Shown here piece by piece: positions 1 to 8,171 of a stretch of 64,000 nucleotides of DNA. Position numbers and translations under genes: made by a program. Position 1 is the stretch's first letter. Each line of letters begins with the position of its first letter. The stretch covers positions 1 through 64,000 of the forward strand of contig DASWZV010000171.1 in the NCBI GenBank assembly GCA_036407095.1. Direction: 5' to 3'. Below the pieces are notes generated by a model. It ran no database searches, was not told the origin of the DNA, and worked only from the letters and a program-made list of their open reading frames with translations. The DNA comes from Gp6-AA40 sp036407095 (GTDB lineage: Bacteria; Acidobacteriota; Vicinamibacteria; Vicinamibacterales; UBA2999).

Positions 1-2
1 TG

Positions 3-1628
3 ACGTTCTTCCTCACGATCTTCGGCACCTTCATGACCCGATCGGGCGTCGTGCAGTCGGTGCACGCGTTCGGTGAAGATCCGCAGCTGGCCTGGATGTT
101 CACCGGCTTCATGATCGCCATCGTCCTGGTGAGCTTCGGCTTCGTGATCTATCGCCTGCCGCTCCTGCGCTCGCGCAACGAGCTCGATTCGTGGATGTCT
201 CGCGAGGCGGCGTTCCTGGTGAACAACTGGATCCTGCTGTTCTCGGCGTTCTTCGTCCTGTTCGCGACGATGTTCCCGACGTTGAGCCAGGCGATTCGGC
301 ACGAGCGCATTACGGTGGCCACCACGTTCTACAACACCTGGATGCTGCCGATCGGCCTGACCATGCTGCTGCTGACCGGCGTCGGTCCGCTGCTCGCCTG
401 GCGCAAATCGACGATGGTGAACCTGCGCGACCAGTTCCTCATTCCGGTCGTTGCCGGAGTGGTCGTGGGCGGGGCAGTGCTGGCGCTTGGTGTGCCGCTC
501 TGGGCATCCGGGCTGTGCTTCGCGTTCAGCGGCTTCGTCACCGGAACGATCGCTCAGGAGTTCTGGCGCGGTGCGAAAGTGCGTCAATCGAGCACCGGCA
601 CCGATCTCTTCACGGCGTTGATTGGCCTCGTCGGCCGCAACAAACGGCGCTACGGCGGCTACATCGTCCACGTGGGAATCGTGCTGATCTTCCTCGGCTT
701 TGCCGGCAATGGCATGAAGCAGGAAGAGAAGGTCAACCTGAAGCCGGGGCAGCAGGTCAAGGTGGGCGAGTTCACCGCGCGCTACGACTCATTGAAAGTC
801 ACCGAAGACTCGCGCAAGCAGATGGTGACCGCACAGGTCACACTGTTCCAGAACGGCAAGCAGCTGGCCGTCATGTATCCGGCGAAGTGGTTCTTCCACA
901 AGCACGAGAACGAGCCGCCGACGACGGAAGTCTCGATCCGGCGGAGCCCGGCGCAAGACGTCTACCTCGCGCTCTACACGTTCGATCCAGCCACTCAAGA
1001 CGCGGAGCTCGGTGTGACGGTGAATCCGCTCGTCAACTGGGTGTGGCTTGGCTTCGGCGTGATGGCGATTGGCATCGGCATCGCACTGCTGCCGGAGGCC
1101 GCCTTCAGCTTTGCGGTGGCGCAGGTTCCTGCCGGGGCGGTCACGACCACGTCGATTCTGTTCATCGCCTTCGTGCTGGCGCCGATGGTCGCGCTGGCGC
1201 AGAGCACGGTTCCGCCGATCCATCGCACGCAGCTCGAACGCGATCTCGAGAACGAGATCATGTGCACGTGCGGCGGCTGCCGGCTGCCGGCCGGCACATG
1301 CGGCATGATGAATTGCCACGGCAAGTCATCGCAGCTCTCGAAGCTGCACGGCCTCATCGAGAAGGGCCTCGATCGCGACATGATCCTGGCGACCTTCGTG
1401 AAAGACTTCGGGAGCGAGGACATCCTCGCGCGCCCGCGCGATCGCGGCTTCAATCGACTGATCTGGCTGTTCCCCTATCTGGCCGCCACGGGTGCGCTCG
1501 TGGGCGTTGTTTACACGGCGCGGCGATGGGCACGTCCCGCCTCGACGACTCCGCCGCCGAGCGTTGAGAGCGGACTCGATCCCACGCTCGACGCACGTCT
1601 CGACGATGAGCTCAGAAACCTCGACTGA
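3..1628 (+). CDS. ccmF: CcmF-CcmH fusion, cytochrome c haem lyase subunit (5' end cut by window)
   Basis: Joins haem to apocytochrome c in the periplasm. The reading frame is open from base 3 and the opening residues (GTFMTRSGVVQSVHAF) are the conserved CcmF core, so the true start lies upstream. Several membrane helices follow, then a periplasmic domain with FFHKHENEPPTTEVSIR, a late membrane helix, and another hydrophobic segment (TTTSILFIAFVLAPMVALAQ) that resembles a former signal sequence. After it comes a CcmH/CycL-type domain with MCTCGGC, CGMMNC and a C-terminal membrane anchor. The two domains are normally separate proteins, so this is a fusion. The stop overlaps the next gene by 23 bp, which indicates translational coupling. 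Family assignment is firm; the fusion is read directly from one open frame. Confidence 0.93.
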   Translation, partial: TFFLTIFGTFMTRSGVVQSVHAFGEDPQLAWMFTGFMIAIVLVSFGFVIYRLPLLRSRNELDSWMSREAAFLVNNWILLFSAFFVLFATMFPTLSQAIRHERITVATTFYNTWMLPIGLTMLLLTGVGPLLAWRKSTMVNLRDQFLIPVVAGVVVGGAVLALGVPLWASGLCFAFSGFVTGTIAQEFWRGAKVRQSSTGTDLFTALIGLVGRNKRRYGGYIVHVGIVLIFLGFAGNGMKQEEKVNLKPGQQVKVGEFTARYDSLKVTEDSRKQMVTAQVTLFQNGKQLAVMYPAKWFFHKHENEPPTTEVSIRRSPAQDVYLALYTFDPATQDAELGVTVNPLVNWVWLGFGVMAIGIGIALLPEAAFSFAVAQVPAGAVTTTSILFIAFVLAPMVALAQSTVPPIHRTQLERDLENEIMCTCGGCRLPAGTCGMMNCHGKSSQLSKLHGLIEKGLDRDMILATFVKDFGSEDILARPRDRGFNRLIWLFPYLAATGALVGVVYTARRWARPASTTPPPSVESGLDPTLDARLDDELRNLD

Positions 1629-2190
1629 GCCGCAGATCGGCGGCGCGGTTCAGGACCCCGATTCACTGCAACCCTGGCAGCTGTTCACGCTGGCGGGTCT
1701 GATTGGCGCGACGCTCACCGTGTTCATGTCGCGCGGCCAATCGCCGTCGGCGGTGATTCTGCTCAGCCTCACGATCTTCGCTGCGGCCTGGGTTGGTGTT
1801 GCGGCGCTGCGCACGTTCATGCCGCTTGCAGGAAAAATGGCGCCGCACGGCGGGCAGATCCTGGGCGGGCGGACGCGAGCGGCGCTCGAGCGCGAGAAGA
1901 ACCTGGTGCTGCGTTCGATCAAGGATCTCGAGTTCGATCGCGCGATGAGGAAGGTCTCGGAGAAAGATTTCACCGAGATGGCCGCACGTCTGCGCGCGCG
2001 GGCGGCTGGTCTGATGCGACAGCTCGATGCCGGAGCCGGGTATCGCGAGCAGATCGAGAAGGAGATCGAGAAGCGCATCGGCCAGGCCGTCGAGGAGCCA
2101 CGAAAGGGTGTGTGCGGGGAGTGCAAGACGGCGAACGATCTCGATGCGCGGTTCTGCAAGTCGTGCGGAGCCAGAATGGCGACGTCGTGA
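1606..2190 (+). CDS. membrane protein with coiled coil and C-terminal zinc ribbon
   Basis: Predicted 194 aa. The ATG at 1606 lies inside the end of the CcmF-CcmH frame; a start further upstream would add arginine-rich sequence that looks non-coding. Two membrane segments (around residues 22-42 and 48-72) are followed by a charged, probably coiled-coil stretch and a C-terminal zinc ribbon with Cys pairs CGEC and CKSC. Its position inside the ccm operon and its overlaps with both neighbours suggest a role tied to cytochrome c maturation or haem handling, but no function can be named. I know zinc-ribbon proteins occur in ccm clusters of related bacteria only as a general impression. Confidence 0.85.
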   Translation: MSSETSTEPQIGGAVQDPDSLQPWQLFTLAGLIGATLTVFMSRGQSPSAVILLSLTIFAAAWVGVAALRTFMPLAGKMAPHGGQILGGRTRAALEREKNLVLRSIKDLEFDRAMRKVSEKDFTEMAARLRARAAGLMRQLDAGAGYREQIEKEIEKRIGQAVEEPRKGVCGECKTANDLDARFCKSCGARMATS

Positions 2191-3404
2191 AGGCGATTGT
2201 GTTCCCGATCGTCGTGTTGCTCTCGATCGGCGTTGCCCTCGCGCAGGACATGCCAGATCCGTCGCTGATCAACGGTCGCGCGATTCCCGCAGCCGACCTC
2301 CCGAACGGAACCGTCACCGTGCGCGTCGTGCGCGAAGCGATCGGCAACAACATGCCGGGCCAGCAAGTGCACGTGAAGGTGGGACAGAACACCTTCACGG
2401 CGACGACGGATGCGCAAGGACGCGCCGAGTTCAAGGCCCTGCCGCGCGGGGGCGATGCGATTGCCGACGCGACGGTCGAAGGCGAGACGCTTCGCTCGCA
2501 GCCGTTCAGCGTGCCCACCTCGGGCGGCCTGCGTGTGATTCTCGTTTCAGGAATTGCGAAAGCCGCGGAGCGCAAGAAGCAGGAAGAAGCCGCAGCCGCT
2601 GCCTCACCGCCGGTGAAGGGCACCGTCGTCCTCGGCAACAACACGCGGACGCTGGTGCAGTTCAAGGACGACACGCTCGAGGTCTATTACATCCTCGAGA
2701 TCATCAACAGCGCCCGCTCCCGCGTCGACATCGGTGGACCATTTGTGATGGAGCTGCCGAGGGCGGCGCTTGGCGCGTCGACGCTCGAAGGATCGTCGCC
2801 GTCTGCCACCGTGTCGAACGGACGGCTCGTGGTCACCGGTCCCTTCGCGTCGGGGACGACGGCGGTGCAGGTCGGGTTTCGACTTCGCTACGACAGCGAT
2901 CAACTCACGCTCACGCAGGCGTGGCCTGCCGCCTTGCAGCGCGTGATCGTCGGCGTCGAGCGGCTCGAGGGCGTGAAGGTGTCGTCGCCGCAGTTTTCAG
3001 CAACCAACGAAGTGCCGACCGGTGACGGAACGGTGTTCATCCTCGGGAACGGGCCGGCCCTGCCCGCGGGGGGCACGACCGTGGTGACACTGACAGGCCT
3101 GCCGTTCCACAGCCAGATGCCGCGCGACGTCGCACTTGGCCTCGCGATCGTCATCGTCGGCCTGGGCGTGTGGCTCTCGACCACCGGACGCACGGGACGT
3201 GTCGAGGCGCGACAATCGCTCGTCGCCCGCCGCAGCACGCTCCTGGGGCAGCTCGCGCAGCTCGAATCGAAGCGGCGCGCCGGTTCGATCGATCCTGCGT
3301 CCTACGCCACACGCCGCCAGCGTCTGGTCGGCGAGCTCGAACGCATCTACGGAGAGCTCGACGAAGCGGGCCCCGGGGGAGGCGGCGAGGGCGTCGCTGC
3401 GTGA
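2187..3404 (+). CDS. secreted, C-terminally anchored protein of the ccm operon, function unknown
   Basis: Predicted 405 aa from GTG at 2187, which overlaps the preceding TGA (GTGA). This start gives a clean signal peptide (VKAIVFPIVVLLSIGVALAQ); starts further upstream do not. The exported part has beta-rich segments, including a piece like a carboxypeptidase-regulatory/Ig-like fold near residues 40-115. A single membrane helix (around ALGLAIVIVGLGVWL) sits near residue 320. A charged cytoplasmic tail with a likely coiled coil ends at residue 405. The topology, a large periplasmic domain linked to a cytoplasmic helix, would suit a scaffold for the Ccm machinery, but that is inference. The stop overlaps the ccmA start. 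Confidence 0.82.
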   Translation: MKAIVFPIVVLLSIGVALAQDMPDPSLINGRAIPAADLPNGTVTVRVVREAIGNNMPGQQVHVKVGQNTFTATTDAQGRAEFKALPRGGDAIADATVEGETLRSQPFSVPTSGGLRVILVSGIAKAAERKKQEEAAAAASPPVKGTVVLGNNTRTLVQFKDDTLEVYYILEIINSARSRVDIGGPFVMELPRAALGASTLEGSSPSATVSNGRLVVTGPFASGTTAVQVGFRLRYDSDQLTLTQAWPAALQRVIVGVERLEGVKVSSPQFSATNEVPTGDGTVFILGNGPALPAGGTTVVTLTGLPFHSQMPRDVALGLAIVIVGLGVWLSTTGRTGRVEARQSLVARRSTLLGQLAQLESKRRAGSIDPASYATRRQRLVGELERIYGELDEAGPGGGGEGVAA

Positions 3405-4156
3405 CCGCTGACGGCGAGCACGACACCACGGCGTTCGACCGTGTGTCGGTCGAAGACGTCTCCAGGCATTTCGGCCGGCGCCGCGCCGTATCACGCGTCA
3501 GCTTCGCAGTGGTGCGCGGCCAGATCCTCGGTCTGCTCGGACCGAACGGGGCAGGGAAGTCGACGCTGCTCGCGATGCTTGGCACGCTGCTGCGGCCGAC
3601 GAGCGGATCGATCCGGTTCGGCACACGAGACATCACGACGGGCGACGATGCACTACGCGCCCGGATCGGCGTGCTCGGCCACGATCTCTTTCTCTATCCC
3701 GAGCTGACGGCGCGCGAAAACCTGTCGTTCTTTGCCTCGCTGTACGGGATCGCCGATGCAGACGGCATCGCGCGCAGCGCGCTCCAACGGGCGGGATTGA
3801 TCGATCGCGCCGACGATCTGGTGTCGAGCTTCTCGCGCGGCATGCGGCAGCGCGTGGCGCTCGAGCGGGCGTTGATTCATCGGCCGCGTCTGGTGCTGCT
3901 CGACGAGCCGTTCACGGGGCTCGATGATGCGTCGACGGCGGCGCTGATCGGCCGCCTGAAGGGATTACGCGAGGAAGGCGCCATCGTCATACTCGCGACG
4001 CACGATCTCGATCTGGCCGATGGCCTCCTCGACGAAGCGGTGTTCCTGCGCGACGGTCGCATGGTCCATTCGATGACGCGGCCAGAGGCGCTGCGGTCGG
4101 CGTATCGATCGGTGATGACGCGCGCAGCTGCCTCGAGCGGAGTCGAGGGCCGATGA
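3401..4156 (+). CDS. ccmA: haem exporter ATP-binding protein CcmA
   Basis: ATPase of the CcmABCD complex, which releases holo-CcmE after haem loading. Predicted 251 aa from GTG at 3401, which overlaps the upstream TGA. Walker A is GPNGAGKST (about residue 47), the signature is FSRGMRQR (a CcmA-like variant of LSGGQ), Walker B is LVLLDEPFTGLD, and the H-loop is in ILATHD. A longer frame extends upstream but is arginine-rich and overlaps the previous gene, so it was not used. The stop overlaps ccmB by 4 bp. Confidence 0.93.
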   Translation: MTADGEHDTTAFDRVSVEDVSRHFGRRRAVSRVSFAVVRGQILGLLGPNGAGKSTLLAMLGTLLRPTSGSIRFGTRDITTGDDALRARIGVLGHDLFLYPELTARENLSFFASLYGIADADGIARSALQRAGLIDRADDLVSSFSRGMRQRVALERALIHRPRLVLLDEPFTGLDDASTAALIGRLKGLREEGAIVILATHDLDLADGLLDEAVFLRDGRMVHSMTRPEALRSAYRSVMTRAAASSGVEGR

Positions 4157-4827
4157 TCCGGCTGGCGTGGTTGATCCTGCGCAAGGACCTGACCGTCGAA
4201 GTCCGCAGCGGAGAGATCGCGTACACGACGCTGTTCTTCGCGTTCACGTGCGTGCTGGTGTTCGCCTTCGCACTGGTGCGCGAAGGACGGCCGCCCGAAG
4301 ACGGCGCCGCCGGCATTTTATGGATCGCGATCGTGTTCGCCGGCAATCTCGCGCTGGGCCGCGCGTTCGAGCGCGAGCGGCAGGCGGAGACGCTGCGCGC
4401 GTTGCTGCTGGCGCCGGCGCCGCGGCCGGCGGTCTATCTCGGCAAGCTGCTCGGCATTGTCGTGCTGCTCGTCGGCGCCGAGGTCATCCTCGTGCCGATG
4501 ATCTCGCTGCTCTTTCAGGCGCGGCTGCTGGCCCATCCGTTCTGGCTGGCAGCGATCCTCGCTGCCGGCACGATCGGCTTTGCCGCGGTGGGGACGCTTT
4601 TTGCAGCGATGCTCGTGCGGGCGCGAAGCCGCGATGTGCTGCTGCCCGTGCTGTTGTATCCGATCACTGTTCCGGTCATCATTGCCGGAGTGCGGGGCAC
4701 GGCCGCCCTGCTGCAGCCCGAGCTCGAGGTCGGCGTCGTGCGCTTCTGGCTGGCGCTCCTGATCGCGTTCGACGCGGTGTTCGTGACGCTGGCGCTATGG
4801 ACGTTTGAAGCCGTGATGACGGACTAG
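4153..4827 (+). CDS. ccmB: haem exporter permease CcmB
   Basis: Integral membrane partner of CcmA, 224 aa with six predicted membrane segments. The N-terminus (LAWLILRKDLTVEVRSGE) and the central GRAFERERQAETLRALLLAP region are typical of CcmB. The ATG overlaps the ccmA stop (ATGA). After it there is a 107 bp gap before ccmC, the only real spacing in this operon, in which I see no feature other than a purine-rich GAGGAAG near 4918 that may serve as the ccmC ribosome binding site. Confidence 0.92.
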   Translation: MIRLAWLILRKDLTVEVRSGEIAYTTLFFAFTCVLVFAFALVREGRPPEDGAAGILWIAIVFAGNLALGRAFERERQAETLRALLLAPAPRPAVYLGKLLGIVVLLVGAEVILVPMISLLFQARLLAHPFWLAAILAAGTIGFAAVGTLFAAMLVRARSRDVLLPVLLYPITVPVIIAGVRGTAALLQPELEVGVVRFWLALLIAFDAVFVTLALWTFEAVMTD

Positions 4828-4934
4828 CTGATGTTGTCGAGCCAGGGAAACCGCGCACACCGGCGATCGATAGTGATGACTCCGGCCGCGACAACGGAGC
4901 GGCCGTCTATGCGCATCGAGGAAGCACTCCAGTA

Positions 4935-5597
4935 ATGCCTAAGTGGTTTATTCCTGCCGCCGTCGTGTGCGGCGTGATGTTCGCCTTCTCACCGCTCGTG
5001 ATCGCGAGTGCGGATTACGAATCGACGATGGGTCTGGTGCAGAAGATCTTCTACTACCACATGCCGTCGGCGTGGATGTTCCTGGTGTCCGGTCTCGTCT
5101 GCGGCGTCGCGAGCGTGCGCTTTCTCGCAACCGGTGATCCGCGACACGATCGCACGGCGTGGGCAGCTGCGGAGATGGCGGTGATCTTCGGCGTGGTCAC
5201 GCTGGTCACGGGGCCGCTGTGGGCGCGTCGCGCCTGGGGTACGTTCTGGGTGTGGGATGCGCGCACGACCTCCAGCCTCGTCCAGTGGATGGTCGCATGG
5301 GCGTATCTCATTCTCCGCCGGTATGGCGGGCCGGGGTCTGACAAGCTGGCGGCAGGCCTCGCGCTCTTCGGCGTGGCCAACGTCGGCTTCATCTACGTGT
5401 CGGTGAATTACTGGCGCACGATTCATCCGGCGACGACGGTCGTGCCGAAGCTGCCGTTCTCGATGGGGTTTCCGCTGTGGTACTGCGTGGCCGCGTTCAC
5501 GCTGCTGTTCGTGATCCTGCTGAAGATGCGGGTGCGGCTCGAAGAGCAGCGGGCCACGCTCGATTCGCTGTACCTTTCCCTGGACGAACAACGCTGA
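4935..5597 (+). CDS. ccmC: haem-handling protein CcmC
   Basis: Delivers haem to CcmE in the cytochrome c maturation pathway. Predicted 220 aa with six membrane helices. The tryptophan-rich haem-binding motif is visible as GTFWVWDARTTSSLVQWM, flanked by conserved histidines (YYHMPSAWM before it and WRTIHP after it). The gene ends in TGATG, sharing bases with the next start. A GAGGAAG sequence about 11 nt upstream of the ATG is a plausible ribosome binding site. Confidence 0.95.
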   Translation: MPKWFIPAAVVCGVMFAFSPLVIASADYESTMGLVQKIFYYHMPSAWMFLVSGLVCGVASVRFLATGDPRHDRTAWAAAEMAVIFGVVTLVTGPLWARRAWGTFWVWDARTTSSLVQWMVAWAYLILRRYGGPGSDKLAAGLALFGVANVGFIYVSVNYWRTIHPATTVVPKLPFSMGFPLWYCVAAFTLLFVILLKMRVRLEEQRATLDSLYLSLDEQR

Positions 5598-5944
5598 TGA
5601 AGATCGTGATGCGAACACTGAGTGCCTTGCTGTTGACCGCGCTGTGCGTCGCCACGCCGATCGCTGCGGCGCAGACTCCCTCGACACCGAGTCAGCCTAC
5701 GATCAAGGACCCGACCGCGATCACTCCGACGGGTCAGGCGCCGCCACAGCAGGGGGAATACGTCCCGATCGGGCAGCTGCCGCCACAGGACCAGCTGCGG
5801 GCAGCGCCACTTCTGATTGCCGCGTATTCGTTCGTGCTGATCGTGTTCTTCCTCTACGTCGTGTCGCTCGCGCGTCGCCTCACGAGCGTGCAGCGCGATG
5901 TCGATCGACTCGGCGCCTCTCTCAAGCAGAGCGGCAAACCCTGA
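5597..5944 (+). CDS. CcmD-like small membrane protein with signal peptide
   Basis: Predicted 115 aa. The start is the ATG at 5597, overlapping the ccmC stop. An N-terminal signal sequence (LSALLLTALCVATPIAAAQ) is followed by a Pro/Gln-rich linker, a single membrane helix (LLIAAYSFVLIVFFLYVVSL) and a basic, helical tail (ARRLTSVQRDVDRLGASL). The helix-plus-basic-tail layout matches CcmD, which keeps holo-CcmE on the CcmABC complex, but canonical CcmD lacks the long exported N-terminal part. The identification rests on layout and operon position rather than on sequence motifs. Confidence 0.78.
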   Translation: MKIVMRTLSALLLTALCVATPIAAAQTPSTPSQPTIKDPTAITPTGQAPPQQGEYVPIGQLPPQDQLRAAPLLIAAYSFVLIVFFLYVVSLARRLTSVQRDVDRLGASLKQSGKP

Positions 5945-6102
5945 TGCCAACCGCCGCCCACTTCATCTACATTCCGGGCGTCCTCCTTTTAGGCATCGTG
6001 ATCGGCTGGATCCTCGGCTCGCGCGCCGCCGCAGACGCATATGCGGCGCAGCTGCGCAAAATGAAGGGGTCGGCTTCCAATTCTCAGCCTCCAACCAAGT
6101 AA
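5944..6102 (+). CDS. 52-aa single-pass membrane protein at the end of the ccm operon
   Basis: A short frame whose ATG shares its A with the preceding TGA (TGATG). It encodes one N-terminal hydrophobic helix (FIYIPGVLLLGIVIGWILG) followed by a small hydrophilic tail. Stop/start coupling, codon use like its neighbours and a good membrane helix support it as real. No family recognised. The palindromic element begins within about 10 bp of its stop. Confidence 0.6.
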   Translation: MPTAAHFIYIPGVLLLGIVIGWILGSRAAADAYAAQLRKMKGSASNSQPPTK

Positions 6103-6109
6103 CACAGGT

Positions 6110-6402
6110 TACGGAGAAACGGTTTCGCACGGAGACACGGAGCAACGGAGGCCGGACGGAGCTACACGCGTCCCATCAATCAGAGAGCGGGTGGGGCCGC
6201 GCGCAAGCGCGTGGTGGGATGAGAGTCGCGTGCGATCACAAACACCAACTCCACTCTGAGGTGTTTGTGATCGCGCGCGACTCTCATCCCACATGCCGGC
6301 CAACGGCCGGCATCCCCACCCGCACGCCAAACGTCCGGGAGGAGAGGTGCCTCCGTCTGACCTCCGTTTCCCCGTGTCTCCGTGCGAGATCCGTTACTCC
6401 GT
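6110..6402. repeat. large symmetric palindromic element with a four-way-junction fold
   Basis: About 290 bp of nested inverted repeats fill the space between the ccm operon and the convergent GxxExxY gene. Outer arms 6110-6161 and 6351-6402 are near-complementary; the 37-bp core has four mismatches and contains CACGGAGACACGG. A middle perfect stem pairs 6187-6196 with 6314-6323. Inside it are three hairpins: a short one with a GCAA loop (about 6198-6211), a long one with 33-bp arms and one mismatch (6214-6246 with 6260-6292), and a perfect 9-bp hairpin (6293-6313). The right arm supplies the last codons and stop of the GxxExxY gene. Confidence 0.85.
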
Positions 6403-6810
6403 GCCCTCCGTCTCTCCAAACACGCTCGGATTGAATACGCGGTGCACTCCATCGATCAGCCTGGCTTCATCGAAGTTGATTAAGAGCCCAACCGGGCAGC
6501 TTGTAAGTTTCAAGTAGGTCATCACTTGCACTTTATGCACTGGCAGCACCACTTCCACTGACTTCACTTCGACGACCACGAGCTTCTCGACAATCAGGTC
6601 GATGCGATAGCCTTGCCCAAGCTCTACTCCTTTGTACGAGAGAGGAATCGCCACTTCCGCCGCGAATGTCACATGACGTAGCCCGAGCTCGTACTTTAGG
6701 CACGGCACGTAAGCAGACTCGAGAAGCCCGGGGCCCAGTGTTCGGTGAACTTCGATGGCTGCACCGATGATCTGACTGGTGATGTGGTTGTACGGGGAGT
6801 CGATCAGCAT
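6394..6810 (-). CDS. GxxExxY-family protein (PD-(D/E)XK-like fold)
   Basis: Predicted 138 aa from ATG at 6810. The naming motif is GLLESAY (residues 28-34), preceded by AAIEVHRTLGPG. The central YRIDLIVEKLVVVEVKSVE has the Asp and the ExK expected of a restriction-endonuclease-like core. The family is usually placed in the PD-(D/E)XK nuclease superfamily; its biological role is not established. The upstream frame stays open into the phosphoesterase region, but that part is arginine-rich shadow sequence. The final residues (ETEGTE, stop) are encoded by the right arm of the adjacent palindrome, so gene and repeat may have arrived as one unit. Confidence 0.85.
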   Translation of the reverse strand: MLIDSPYNHITSQIIGAAIEVHRTLGPGLLESAYVPCLKYELGLRHVTFAAEVAIPLSYKGVELGQGYRIDLIVEKLVVVEVKSVEVVLPVHKVQVMTYLKLTSCPVGLLINFDEARLIDGVHRVFNPSVFGETEGTE

Positions 6811-6938
6811 GCTCCGACCAGGAGCAAACACTAGACCGTCAGAATCTCGGCAGGATTTTGGCTGACGTTGGGGAAACACCCAGTTTCTGCGTACCACGGA
6901 CCCTTCGAAGTACGAGAAAAACGAAACCTCCGTTGCCT

Positions 6939-7673
6939 CTACCGCCCGATTGCGAGACGCTGCGCCAACACCTCGGGGAGGCCGGCATCGATGATCTTCT
7001 GCTGCGCGGTCGCGACATCGTAAGTGATGCGCAAGACCGTCAACGCTGCGGCATTGGTGTCGAGCATGCCGAAGGCGGCGCGCGGATCGCCGTCGCGGGG
7101 CTGGCCGACGGCGCCGCAGTTGACCAGGTACTTCACGCCATCGTCGAGCGCGAGACGGAAGCGGGCGCCGCGTGGAGGACCGAGCGACTTGAGATCGCCG
7201 TCGAAGCGGAAGGCGGCCGGCACGTGCGTGTGCCCGAAGAGACAGAGCGGACGGGTGGTGACGCTGAGCGCTCGTCTCGCGTCGAGATCGTCGAAGATGT
7301 AGACATCCTCGTCGAACGGCGAGCCGTGACAGATCTCGACGAGGTCGTCGATCTCCGCCGGGCCCGCCGGCACAGCCGCGAGCCAGGCACGGTTGTCGGC
7401 CGTGAGCGCGGACGCGGTCCACGCGATCGCATGCCGCGCGAGATGGTTGAAGCTGTCGACGTTCTCGATGCCCGCGCCGACCTTGTCGTGATTGCCTCGA
7501 ATGATCGTCGCATGCGCGAGGCCGCGGATGCGGTCGATCACCGCATTCGGGTCGGCGCCGTAGCCAACCAGATCGCCGAGCACCAGCACCGCGTCCACTT
7601 CGCCGGCCGCGGACAGCGTGGCCTCGAGCGCCTCGAGGTTGGCGTGGATGTCGCTCACGATGAGGTAACGCAT
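6939..7673 (-). CDS. metallophosphoesterase of the YfcE/MJ0936 type
   Basis: Predicted 244 aa. Calcineurin-like metal-binding motifs are all present: DIHAN near residue 8, GDLVGYG near residue 33, GNHD near residue 60, and GHTHVP near residue 147. These proteins hydrolyse phosphodiesters, but the natural substrate is usually unknown. The ATG overlaps the stop of the shikimate kinase (ATGA), so it is the last gene of a minus-strand aroA-aroK-phosphoesterase operon. The 128 bp to the next gene downstream hold nothing I recognise. Confidence 0.88.
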   Translation of the reverse strand: MRYLIVSDIHANLEALEATLSAAGEVDAVLVLGDLVGYGADPNAVIDRIRGLAHATIIRGNHDKVGAGIENVDSFNHLARHAIAWTASALTADNRAWLAAVPAGPAEIDDLVEICHGSPFDEDVYIFDDLDARRALSVTTRPLCLFGHTHVPAAFRFDGDLKSLGPPRGARFRLALDDGVKYLVNCGAVGQPRDGDPRAAFGMLDTNAAALTVLRITYDVATAQQKIIDAGLPEVLAQRLAIGR

Positions 7674-8170
7674 CAGTAGTGGACCCAGGCCAGCACGCGC
7701 TCGACCACTTCGGGCACCGGACCCGTCGCGTCGATGCGCACGTGCGCTTGCACGTAGGCAAGCTGACGCCGTGTATACAGTTGCTCCAGCTGGACGCGGT
7801 CCGCGGCAAGCGGCCGACGACCGTCGGCGGGTACGCGCTCGATCACCCGCGCCAGCGGTAGATCCAGCCAGGCGACGCTGCCATCGGCCAGCATCACCGC
7901 CCGGTTGTCGGCCTGCGCGAACGTGCCCCCGCCGGTCGCGACGATGATATGCCGTTCCGGAAGCAGTTCAGTGAGCGCCTGTCGTTCCAATTGACGAAAG
8001 TGCGCTTCACCCTGCTGCGCAAAGATCCCGGCCACCGTGCGTCGTTCTCGCGCTTCGATACGCTCGTCCAGATCCTCGACGCGCCATCCCAGCACACGTC
8101 CGAGCGCGCGGGCGATGGTCGTCTTCCCGGCACCCATGAACCCGACCAGATAGATCTTGTCAGTGTTCAC
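7673..8170 (-). CDS. aroK: shikimate kinase
   Basis: Phosphorylates shikimate in the chorismate pathway. Predicted 165 aa from GTG at 8170, one base after the aroA stop; the longer upstream frame is shadow of aroA. Motifs: Walker A GFMGAGKTT (residue 9 on), shikimate-binding DLDERIE, the ATGGGTF Walker B-like strand, and the mobile lid with RRPLAA. Length is normal. Aromatic biosynthesis genes aroA and aroK are therefore adjacent and co-transcribed. Confidence 0.93.
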   Translation of the reverse strand: MNTDKIYLVGFMGAGKTTIARALGRVLGWRVEDLDERIEARERRTVAGIFAQQGEAHFRQLERQALTELLPERHIIVATGGGTFAQADNRAVMLADGSVAWLDLPLARVIERVPADGRRPLAADRVQLEQLYTRRQLAYVQAHVRIDATGPVPEVVERVLAWVHY

Positions 8171-8171
8171 A

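Noticed and set aside
6811..7809. N-terminal extension of the GxxExxY frame
   Set aside because: Arg-rich sequence complementary to the phosphoesterase and kinase genes; family length begins at 6810.
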